Assembly: GCA_947088675.1 (NCBI GenBank)
Contig: CAMUHN010000022.1
Span: 1-43,178 of the forward strand
Length of the DNA: 43,178 nt
Source of the DNA: an uncultured Roseburia sp.
Lineage (GTDB): Bacteria > Bacillota > Clostridia > Lachnospirales > Lachnospiraceae
Direction: 5' to 3'
Shown: in pieces, positions 1-10,200 of the stretch
Numbering within the stretch: the first letter of the stretch is position 1
Layout: each line of letters begins with the position of its first letter
The notes under the pieces: generated by a model
What the model saw: only the letters and a program-made list of their open reading frames with translations
Database searches by the model: none
What the model was told of the DNA's origin: nothing
Made by a program: the position numbers and the translations under genes

Positions 1-52
1 CCTGGACACCCTGATTAAGAGTCAGGTGCTCTGCCAGCTGAGCTAGTGGCGC
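1..52 (-). tRNA. tRNA-Lys (anticodon CTT), 3' part outside window
   Basis: Read on the minus strand, the sequence begins at 52 with a 7-nt acceptor arm (GCGCCAC), then T8-A9, a D arm with the GCTCAG...GGCAGAGC pattern, and an anticodon stem-loop CTGA-CTCTTAA-TCAG. The anticodon CTT lies at 17-19, so the tRNA decodes the lysine codon AAG. The window edge cuts the gene in the variable/T-arm region, so the T loop and 3' acceptor strand cannot be checked. A good promoter lies just upstream at 81-109. Confidence 0.92.
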
Positions 53-80
53 TTGTTGTGTTCTCTTTAAGACAAAAGAT

Positions 81-109
81 ATTATATTATAAAACTTTTT
101 GAAAATCAA
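81..109 (-). promoter_or_regulatory. Promoter of the tRNA-Lys gene
   Basis: On the minus strand TTGATT (104-109) is followed after exactly 17 nt by TATAAT (81-86), a near-consensus housekeeping-sigma promoter. Transcription would start around 74, about 20 nt before the mature tRNA 5' end. A second overlapping TATAAT lies at 86-91. The surrounding 100 bp are very AT-rich. Confidence 0.75.
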
Positions 110-357
110 TAATAATTTTACAAAAAATTCATATTTTTTTACTTTTTGTTATATCTTATAAGTTATTCTGTACATATTCTTAAGTTTTTATACAAATAGA
201 CGAAAATTTTGTTTACGGGCAAATCCTGATTGATACCAGTTAGGGATAAATTTCTATCTAATAATCTTCTTTTTTTATACTGGCGAAGCACCCAGCAGGT
301 TATTTGCTGTCCTTATGACCGTCATATCACCATTCTTTCAGGCAGAAAAGATAATTC

Positions 358-411
358 TTGCACTGGACGAAAAGCTGTTTTATAATAAAAAAAAGCTGCT
401 GTGAAACAGCA
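358..411 (+). promoter_or_regulatory. Promoter and leader hairpin of the lipoprotein gene at 432
   Basis: TTGCAC (358-363), a 17-nt spacer and TATAAT (381-386) form a good promoter with a predicted start near 393. A short perfect hairpin (TGCTGT, loop GAA, ACAGCA, 397-411) then lies at the 5' end of the transcript, just before the Shine-Dalgarno site at 419-426. Positions 110-357 of this gap show no gene or other recognisable signal. Confidence 0.65.
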
Positions 412-431
412 TATTATTGGAGGAGGATTAC

Positions 432-1124
432 ATGAAGAAAAAAACTGTGTTTCAAAGAGTGGCTCAGGCGGCGGCGCTGCTTTCGACCGTCTGTATGTTA
501 ACTGCATGCGGCGGTTCATCCGGGCCAAAAGTGACAATCAAATTGGACGGTGTGGAGATCCCGTTCGAAAAGACGCTGCAGACCTGTATTGACGGCGGAC
601 TGATTACGACAGATTACAATGGGGAGGAGCAGCAGTGCGAGATCTCATTCGGCGCCAGGGAAGTAAGTTTTGAGTCGGTTCATATCGGAACATCTTCAGA
701 ACCGCATCGATCGGAAGTTACAGTTATGCTTTACAATCCGGAGTCGGAGAGAAAAACGGCATATGACAGCAAGATTATGACGATTAATTATTCTCCGACA
801 TCAGATAATGCGGACCAGGCCCCGGTATTGTTTAATGATATTGACTTCTGGGGAATGACGCAGGAGGAAGCGATCGCTGCGTTGAAAGAGAAAGGTTTTG
901 AGATTGAGGACGATGATGTGGACAATGAATATCATTTTGTCGTATTTTCCGGCAGTGACAGCGTGACTGTTACCATTGATTTTGATCTGGGCAGTGAATT
1001 TGAGAATGCAGCGTCCACAGCGTCAAAGAAAAAAGTGTTGGATTTTGACCCGAATACCTATTATGTCAGCGGAGTAAAAGCAAGTATGTCAAGCAAACTG
1101 GATATTGATTTCAGCGGTTCATAA
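432..1124 (+). CDS. Lipoprotein of unknown function
   Basis: 230 residues. The N-terminus (MKKKTVFQRV, a hydrophobic stretch, then LTAC at residues 22-25) is a lipoprotein signal peptide with a lipobox, so the mature protein should be anchored to the outer face of the membrane by its cysteine. The start at 432 is chosen because GGAGGAGG lies 5 nt upstream and the lipobox falls at the right distance; an in-frame ATG at 417 would put the Shine-Dalgarno site inside the gene. The mature part is acidic and beta-rich in appearance. A stretch around residues 139-155 (DFWGMTQEEAIAALKEKGF) resembles the helix of a PASTA-like fold, but I would not assign that family. Monocistronic: own promoter at 358-386 and a terminator at 1142-1186. 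Confidence 0.85.
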   Translation: MKKKTVFQRVAQAAALLSTVCMLTACGGSSGPKVTIKLDGVEIPFEKTLQTCIDGGLITTDYNGEEQQCEISFGAREVSFESVHIGTSSEPHRSEVTVMLYNPESERKTAYDSKIMTINYSPTSDNADQAPVLFNDIDFWGMTQEEAIAALKEKGFEIEDDDVDNEYHFVVFSGSDSVTVTIDFDLGSEFENAASTASKKKVLDFDPNTYYVSGVKASMSSKLDIDFSGS

Positions 1125-1141
1125 AAAGAATACATACATGT

Positions 1142-1186
1142 AAAAGCGCCTGCCGGGAATGAAGCTGTTCCCGACAGGCGCTTTTT
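1142..1186 (+). terminator. Rho-independent terminator after the lipoprotein gene
   Basis: AAAAGCGCCTG...GGGAA pairs with TTCCC...CAGGCGCTTTTT over about 18 bp with one mismatch and a 6-nt loop, followed by a T run. The left arm begins with AAAA, so it could also work for the convergent gene ending at 1261. Confidence 0.9.
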
Positions 1187-1212
1187 ATGCGCAGGCCCGG
1201 ATAAGGAATTTG

Positions 1213-1246
1213 GCTGCTGGCGCGGCAGGCGGGCCGCGCCAGCAGC
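1213..1246 (-). terminator. GC-rich hairpin downstream of the giant surface protein gene
   Basis: A perfect 14-bp inverted repeat (GCTGCTGGCGCGGC / GCCGCGCCAGCAGC) with a 6-nt loop lies 15 nt past the stop codon of the minus-strand gene. The following minus-strand sequence (CAAATTCC) is only weakly T-rich, so termination strength is uncertain; the hairpin at 1142-1186 may serve as back-up. Confidence 0.55.
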
Positions 1247-1260
1247 GAGGAAACATGCTC

Positions 1261-4200
1261 CTACTCGATGGTATGGAGCTTCTTTGCTTTTATCCTGCTG
1301 TAATTACCGATACTGTGGTAGTAAGCCAGCATAAAAAAGATTGCTGTAAGGGCGCATAGTCTTCGTATGTTACCGCCTTTTTTTGCCCACTGAATCAGTC
1401 TCTGAATACGGTTTTTCCGTTCGTTTTCCGTATCTACATCCCGTTTATCCACAAAGAACAGCAGCAGATAGGCAAAACCGCTGATCATTGCCATCGTTGC
1501 GTAAAATAAGGTATACGAAGTATCGCCTGTCTTTGGTTCGCTGCCTGTTGGAACTGGAGCTGTCTGTATTTGCCCGGCCGGTTCGGAAAAGACGTTCTGC
1601 CCGCTGTTCGTGCCGTTGGATGGCTTAGCGGAAGGAGGAACTTTTGCCGGGGTTTTGGGCTCTTTGATTTTTACCGTGATCTGTACGGTGTTTCCGGCGT
1701 GATCTTTTGCGGTGACGCGCAGCGTGTGTTCGCCTGTGCCGGAAATCTCTGTTGCAAAATCAAAAGAGCGGATCAGATTTTCGGTAAATTTGGTATCGGT
1801 CAGATTGATTTCTTCCCGGTTGTCGATCCGGTAGGAAACATCTGCAATTCCTCCTGTAATCAGGTTGTTTTCATCATCGTCAACGTCGTCCGTGACATTG
1901 ATGTCCACCTGTACGGAATCGTAAAACCAGCTTGATAAGTCGCCTGCTTCAGCAGAAAATGTAATGATCGGAGCATTATCCTCCACGATAATGCCGCCGT
2001 TTTCTGTCGTAACTGTTTTTTGCGAAGAGATATTGCCGGCGTTGTCTATGCACACCATAGAGACGGAGCCCATGAAATCATGGTCTATTGTTATTTTTGC
2101 CACGTTCTGCCCGTTCTCTTCCATGATTTTTGCCTGTCCGGAAACCGGCATGGAATCTGCTTTTACAGAGCCGTCCGCTGTAGATCCGGGATCTTCCGGA
2201 ATCAGCGTGTAATCTGCTTCTCGTATACCGCTGCCCTCTTCGATAACGGGTACGGTAATCACAAGACTCTTTTTTCGTATGATCCGGTCAAAAATATTTT
2301 TATATCCGTCATTGTAAAAAGCCGTTTCAAGTACGGGGGCCGTTTCGTCTACCCAGTGCGCATACAATGTCACACTGCTGTTTGATGTGTTCTCATCTGC
2401 CGTCTGATCAAAATTCCAGATATTTTGCGGTGTGCCGTCGGCATCCGTGCACCATGCGAGGAATGTATAGCCTTTTCGCGACGGGGGCGCGGGATATTCG
2501 ACAAACGCGCCGTAACGCACGGTCTGCGTGGCAGGAGCCGTACCGGAGGCGCCGTTTAAATCAAATCGGATCTCATAAGTATCCCTGTCGTAATACAGTT
2601 TTAATACAAGAGTGCCCGAATCCGGCAGGATGCCCTCTGCCGTCCGGTTTGTGTGCGCGGTATTCTCCGAAAATCCGGTGTAGGAGTATGGCGTCGCTTT
2701 TACGGTTTCCCCTGTTGTGCCAGTTAATACCTGCGTATCGTTTTTCGTGTAGCTGTCCCCGTTCACATCCTGCAGATAATGCTCCACAATGTATTCTGTC
2801 TGCCGGTCTGATTCCGGAAGCCAGTGTGCGTACAACGTGGTTTTGCGGTCTGCCGTATTCTGTTCCGCCGTTTTTTCAAAATCCCATCTGCGGCCTGTGC
2901 CGTCGGCGGCCAAAACCCATGCAAAGAATGTATATCCGTCTCTTTGAGGAACAGAGACTTTCTGCAGGAATGCGCCGTAACGCACATTCTGGGATTTTGG
3001 CGGCGTGCCGGGCGCGCCGTTCAGATCAAAGCTGACCTCATAAATATCCCTGTCATAGTAAAGCTTTAATACTGCAGCGCCGGAGTCGGGCAGCTCACAG
3101 ACAGCTGTCCGGTCCGGATGGGAATAATTTTCCGTAAAGCCTGTCAGTGTTTTTGCGGCAGCAATTGCGGTTGCGCCTTTTTTGCCGACCAGCGATTCCG
3201 TAAAAGTTTTCGTGTAGCCGTCGCCGACCGGGTCCTGCAGATAATGCTCCACTGTATATTCTGTCTCCGTTTCGGAGAGCCATTGCGCGTACAGGGTGGT
3301 TTTGCGGTTTCCGGTGTTTTCCTGTACCGGCCTGTCAAAATCCCATCTGTCTGATGCCGCATCGTCCGGATCGGAAAACCAGCCGCGGAATGTATGCAGA
3401 TCCCAATTCACAGCCGCAGCTTTCTGCAGATAACCTCCGTAGCGGACAGTCTGTGCCGCCGGCGGTGTGCCGGGCGCGCCGTTTAGATCAAACGCGATTT
3501 CGTAGGTGATTCTGTTATAATAAAGTTTTAAATATGCCGTTCCGGAATCAGGGAGTGTGCATACGTCAATCTGTTCCGGATGGGAGGTATTTGCCGTAAA
3601 TCCCGTAAATGTTTTTGCGGCAGCGCTGACGGTATCGCCTTTTCTGCCAACAAACGATTCGGTAATCTCTTTTGTGTAGCCGTCGCCGACCGAATCCTGC
3701 AGATAATGTTCGACGGTGTATTCCGTTTCCGATTCGGAGAGCCATTGCGCGTATAATGTGATACTGCGGCTTGCGGTGTTTTCCTCCGCTGTCTTTTCAA
3801 AATTCCATCTGCCGGACTTCGTATCGTTTGGATCGGTAAACCAGCCGCGGAATGTATAATGCTCTCGGTGCGGTGTCGGGATCTTCTGTAAAAATCCGCC
3901 ATAGCGCACGGTCTGAGCGGCAGGAGCCGATCCCGGCGCGCCGTTTAAGTCGAAGCTGACTGTATAGGTATCTCTGTCATAGTAAAGTTTTAATACTGCT
4001 GTTTCGGAATCGGGCAGGACGGATGATGGTACACGGTCCGGGTGCGCGGTGTTTTCCGAAAATCCGGTATAAAGCCGCGCCTGTGTGCTGACAGTATCGC
4101 CTTTTTTGCCGGTTAAAATTTCGGTGTCCGCCAGCGTATAGCCGTTTCCGGTAGTGTTTTGTTTGTAATGCTCAATGCGGTATTCCGTTTCTGTGCCGAA

Positions 4201-7200
4201 AAGCCAGCCTGCATAGAGAGTGACTTTCCGGCTGGTTGTATTTTCCTGCACCGGTTTGGAAAAATCCCATCTGCCCTGCGCAGACGCGTCTGGATCCAGA
4301 AACCAGCCGCGGAATGTATGGCCGTCCCATACAGGGGACACGGCCTTTGCAAAAAGAGATCCGTAGCGCACAGTCACAGGAGCGGGCGGCGTGCCGGGCG
4401 CGCCGTTTTGGTCAAAGCCGATTTCGTAGGTGATTCTGTCATAATAAAGTTTTAGTACAAGTGAATCCGATACCGTACCGCTTGCGATGCGGTCAGCGTA
4501 TGCGGCGTTTTCCGAAAATCCCTGCCAGTATTTTGGTTCTGCCGATACAATACAGCCTGTTTCGGCAGCAAAAAATTCTGTTTCGGCCAGTGTATAGCCG
4601 TCGCCGGATACGTCCTGCAGGAAGTGTTCCACCTTATATTCTGATTGTGTGCCGGGGAGCCAGCCTGCGTAGAGAGTGACTTTTCGGCTGGTTGTGTTTT
4701 CCTGCACCGGTTTGTGAAAATCCCATCTGCCCCGTGCGGACGCGTCCGCATCTAAAAACCATGCGCGGAACGTATAGTTTTCCCATGTGGGATCCGAAAC
4801 GGATGAAAGCGGCGCGCCATAGCGTACTTTCTGCGCTGCGGGCGGTGTGCCGGGGGCGCCGTTTAAGCTGAAGCGTACCTCGTAAATATCCCTGTCATAG
4901 TAAAGCTTTAAGCAGAGAGAACCGTCGGCTGCTGCCGTTCCGAAAGCCGTGCGGTCCGGATGCAGCGTATTTTCTGTAAATCCTTTATAAGAATTTGCTT
5001 CTGCCGTTGCCGTATCGCCTTTTTCGGCAAAAAAATGTTCGGAATCGGCCAGCGTATAGCCGTTGCCGGATACGTCCTGCAGATAGTGTTCCACCGTGTA
5101 TCCCGTCCGGGAACCGGACAGCCATTGCGCAAAAAGTATGACGTTTCTATCCGATGTATTTTCCTGCACCGGTTTGGAAAAATCCCAATTGCCGGCAGAC
5201 GCATCATCCGCGTCCAGATGCCATGCGAGAAATGTGTAACCGTCCCATACAGGCTGCAAAACGTCTGCCAGAAGCGCGCCATAGCGTACTGTCTGCGTTT
5301 CCGGCGGCGTGCCGGGCGCGCCGTTTAAGTCAAAACGGATCTCGTAGATATCTCTGTCATAGTAAAGTTTTAAACAAAGAGAGCCGTCTTCTGCTGCAAT
5401 GCCTTTTTCTGTCCGGTCCGGATGGCCCATATTTTCAGAAAATCCGGGCCATGATTTTGGCTCTGCCGTTACTGCCGCGCCTTTTTCGGCGGAAAAATGA
5501 CAGGAATCGGCGAGCGTGTAGCCGTTGCCGGAGACATCCTGCAGATAGTGTTCCACGGTGTACTCCGTCTGGGAATCCGAAAGCCAGTGTGCATAGAGCG
5601 TAATCTTTCTTTTGTCCGTGTTTTCCTGCACCGGTTTGGAAAAATCCCATCTGCCGGCAGACGCATCATCCGGGTCCAAAGACCATACGCGAAACGTATG
5701 GCCGTCCCATACCGGTTCGGTAATGCCGGCAAGGAGTGCGCCGTAGCGTACTGTCTGCGTTTCCGGCGGCGTGCCGGGCGCGCCGTTTAAGTCAAACCGA
5801 ATCTCGTAAATGTCCCTGTCATAGTAAAGTTTTAAACAGAGGGAGCCGTCTTCCGTTACCGTGCCGGCGGCGATTCTGTCGGGGTGCGCGGTGTTTTCGA
5901 CAAATCCTTCGTATTGTTTTGGGTTTGCCGCTGCCGTGCTGCCCTCCGGGGCAAAAAGATTTTCGGAGTCGGCGAGCGTATAGCCGCTTCCGGTGATATC
6001 CTGCAGGTAATGTTCGACGGTATATGCGGCATTTTCCTTAGTATCTTCACTCCAGCCGGCGTAGAGTGTTACAACCTGCCGATCGGTATTTTCTTCTGCC
6101 TTAAGGTCAAAGTCCCAGGCCAGGGAATCGTCGCAGGACTGTTCCAAAAACCAGCCGCGAAATGTAAAACCTTCCCGCACCGGAATCGGCGCCGGCAAAA
6201 GCAGGGAGCCGTAACTGATGGTCTGCATGGGCGGGACGGCGCCGGGCGCGCCGTTTAAGTCAAACGAAACCTGATAAAGATTGCTGTCATAGTAGAGTTT
6301 CAGCGTTTGGACGCTGCCCGGCAAAAGCTCTGCGGATGCATTGCGGTCCGGATGGGAGGTATTCTCGGTAAAACCGTGATACTCTTTCGGCGAAGCCGAT
6401 ACGGTTGTTCCGATTTCCCCGACAAATTCCTCAGAGTCTGCCAGCCGGTAGAACTGGCTGTCTTTGTCCTGCTTATAGTGTTCCACCGTATAGACTGCCT
6501 GCGTGTCCGGGGTCCAGACAGCATAGAGCATCGTCTGGTTGGACTCGGTATTTTCCTGTGCCGGGCGGGTGAAATCCCATTTTTTCCCGACTGTTAAGTC
6601 ATTGTCGGTAAACCAGCCGCGGAATGTACAGCCGTCCTTTTGCGGCGTCTGCGGTTCGTCCAGATAATCGCCGTAGCGCACGGACTGAGCGGCAGGAGCG
6701 TCGCTGTCCGCGCCGTTTGTGTCAAAGTTAATCTGATAGACGTTTCTGTCATAGTAGAGCTTCAGCACCAGCCGTCCGTCCGGCGTTACCGTGCCCTCTG
6801 CAATACGCCCCGGGTGTTCCTGATTTTCGGTAAATCCCTCGTAATCTTTCTGGAAAGCTTTTACAGTCGAGTTTTTCTCTCCGGCATAGGATATGGTATC
6901 GGCCAGCGTGTAGCTGTCGTCATACAGATTCTGCGTGTAATGTTCTACCGAAAAGGGGGCTGATGTGTTGGAGAGCCATCCGGCGTAGAGCGAAAGGCTG
7001 GTCGCTCTGCTGTTTTCATTCACCGGTCTTGAAAAATCATAAGTTTTGCCTGTCTGGCGGTCGATCCACCCGGTGAAATCGTATCCCTCCCTGACCGGCT
7101 GCGGCGGCATGTTTACATAACTGCCGTAGCGCACGGACTGATCTTTCGGAGCGGGTGATGAAGAGCCGTTTGTGTCAAAGCGCACGCTGTAAAAGATTCT

Positions 7201-10200
7201 GTCGTAATACAGCCTTAAGACAAGCGAACCGTCCGCACTGACAATACCCTCCGTTTTTCGGAGCGGGTGGGAAGTCGTTTCTTTAAAGCCGCTAAAGCGT
7301 GTAATCTGGGCCATCGCCGTATCCCCGATGGTTCCGGTCAGTTCGTCTGTTTTCGCGAGTTCATAACTGCTTCCAGAGACATCCTGCAGGTAATGCTCTA
7401 TCGTATAGGAAGCCTCCGTTGTGGAAATCCATTTTGCATACAGGCTGGTTATTTTACTGTCCGTATTTTGTTCCACCGGCAGGTCAAAATTCCATTCCGA
7501 TCCGTCTTTTACGTCCCGGCGCAGATACCAGCCGCCGAAGCGGTATCCGTCTCTGGACGGGGGCGCGGGAGGCGTTAACTGCTGGCCGTAGCGCACGATT
7601 TTCATTTCCGCTTTTGCGTCGGAATCATCGTTGCGGTGAAAGTATACGTTATAAGTGTCCCTGTCATAATAGAGTTTTAATACAAGTGTTTCGCCGTCCG
7701 GCACGACGGCGGACGCCACGGTCTCCTTATGTTCTTTGTTTGTGTGGAAGCCCTGAAATTTTAAGTCTTTTGCAGTTACGGTTGTTCCGAGGTATCCGGA
7801 AAGGTGGTGGACATCGGAACATTCATAACCGTCGCCATCCGGGTTTTGCAGATAGTATTCTACATTGTACTGCCTTGTGGGAATCGGTTCCCAGATGGCG
7901 TAGAGTGTGGTATCCTCCGTAAAATAGACAAATTTTTTGTCCTTATAGGAGACGCCGGTGCCGTCGCTTTTCGTATTCCAGCCCTTAAAATAATGTCCCC
8001 GGCGCGTCGGTTCCGTCGAGATATCAACAGATCTTGGTTTGTAATTTAATTCGGATCCCGTGATCAGATTACATGTAACGATGCATTCCCCGCGCGGGGC
8101 TTTCAGCGGGATGCTAAATGGGTCTGCGCCGTTTAAGTCAAAATAGCAGTTCAGTTTTCTGGTGTAGACGCCGTAAAAATCCATATTATGATACAGGTCA
8201 ATCGAGAGATTCGGATCCGTGTGCAGGCTGTCTTTGTCTGTGCTCCATCCGACCGGCGTCCATCCGTCGATCGGTTTTTGGTCCGGATAGATAATATGGG
8301 CTTTGTGATCGCCGGGCGGTACAGGTTCTTTGATTGTGACGGATTCCCCTGCGTCTCCGGAATAAAAGGTGGCGGTGACGGCATCGCTGTATCTGGCATA
8401 CAGTGTGGTATTCCTGCTGACGGAGATCGTCTGATCCACGTGATAGGAGGTTCCGGATCCGTCAGGGGAGGTATTCCAGCAGTCAAATATAAAACCGGGG
8501 CGGCTGCACCCTTTGCTCACGGTAAATTCCGCGCGGTATGTCACGTCGTCGTGTACATTGGCATAGCAGCCTGCAGTCTGGCTTTCCGGCGCATTCTCTC
8601 CGCCGTTTGCATCATACGAGAGTGTGAGGTCGCTGTTTTTTTTGTATACGCCGTACCAGGAGGTATCTTCCTCCACCGTGATCTCTTCCCCCGTCGTGTA
8701 TTCCGGCGTATAACTGTCGGGATCTGCTGACCAGCCGAGCGGCGTATAGCCATCCATCGGTTTTAACGCCGGGGCGTTGACGGTTGTGCCGGGGGTGATA
8801 TCGCTGATCACTTCGGTCTGGCCTGCCGCGCCGGAATAAAAAGTGGCGACGGCATTTTTTTTGTACATGGCGTAGAGTGTAGTATCTTCTGTAAATATTA
8901 CATTGTCTCCGGTGTGGCAGGTGTCGCCGGAGCCGTCCGGCTCTGTGTTCCACCCGGTGAAGAGATAGCCGCTGCGGCTGGCTGCTCCCTGCAGTAAGAA
9001 TTTTGTGGGAGTAATTTCGTTATGTACACAGGAATAAATGCGCTGGGTCTCATTTTCCACAGGGTCTGACGGATTGTGTCTGAGATATACAAGGTCTCCG
9101 CCGTTTTTGTCATATGTGACAGTAACATATCTGGTATATACTCCATAATGGATAAGATCTTTATTTGTTTTGGCATTTCTGACATCTTTCCCATAAGTGG
9201 TGGAGAAGCTTCCGTATTTGTCCGGTTCCGTTGTGTCTGTCCATCCGACGCCTGTCCATCCGGGCATATCTTTTAAATACGGAATGGCGATACTTGTATT
9301 GTTATGTGTTGCGCGCAGCTGCGCGGATGTTGTCTCAAACTGTCCTGCGCCTCCGGAGTACCAGACGCCGGTCAGCTCTTTTTCGAAAATTGGGTAGAGC
9401 GTGACATTTCCTCTGAGCATTTTGATCTTGTCTCCGGGCTGATAGGCGGTTCCCGTGTCATTTCCGTATACGTTTGTATTCCATTCGACAAACGTGAATC
9501 CGGGCAGGCTCAGCCCGTCCGCCGATTTTACCGTTGCGCTCTCCCGCAGTTTATAAGTTGTGGGGTCTGTTACCTGTCCCTCGATTTTCAGGTTGTCTGG
9601 CAGATAGATCCTGAGGTCGGAGTCATAGATCACCTGATATGTAAGATCCACATTAGCGGTGGTCAGATAAATTTTATTTTCTTCCTGATCCAGTATACTG
9701 TTTATTCTCTCAGGATCCGCATCAGATGAGAAAGCGTAATAAGGAAGATTTTCGGTGTCCTCCTGTGTCAGTACATAACCGTCGGCGCCCTCTGCAAGCA
9801 GTGTAAAGTTATAAGGATAACCATAGGTGGTGACATAGATCGGCGCAGTCACCGGGTAGCTGATCTGTATGGGGACAGGAGAATGATCTTTTTTTGATGT
9901 GAATACGCCGTCTACACCGGAATTTACAGAACCGTTGCCGCGGAATGTTACATTTCCGGATAGCTGAAAGATATCGGCTGAGGTGTCTGAGCAATAGGAA
10001 ATTGCGCCGCCGGCCCAGGGTGAGTTGAGTTCTTCCGCTATGGCGTTGCCGCTGAAGACTCCTCCGGATAAAGAAAGGCTTCCGTTATGGCTGTCAATAC
10101 AGCCGCCATAACCGTATGACGTATTGTTGGTAAAATTTCCCCTGCTGACCGTAACTGCGGAATCAAAACAATAGAGAAAGCCCCCGGCGTGATTGGAATA

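Noticed and set aside
2345-7880. Possible CRISPR array (regular repeats)
   Set aside because: Period is about 460 bp, units are coding throughout and in frame, with no short repeat/spacer alternation and no cas genes. It is a protein repeat array.
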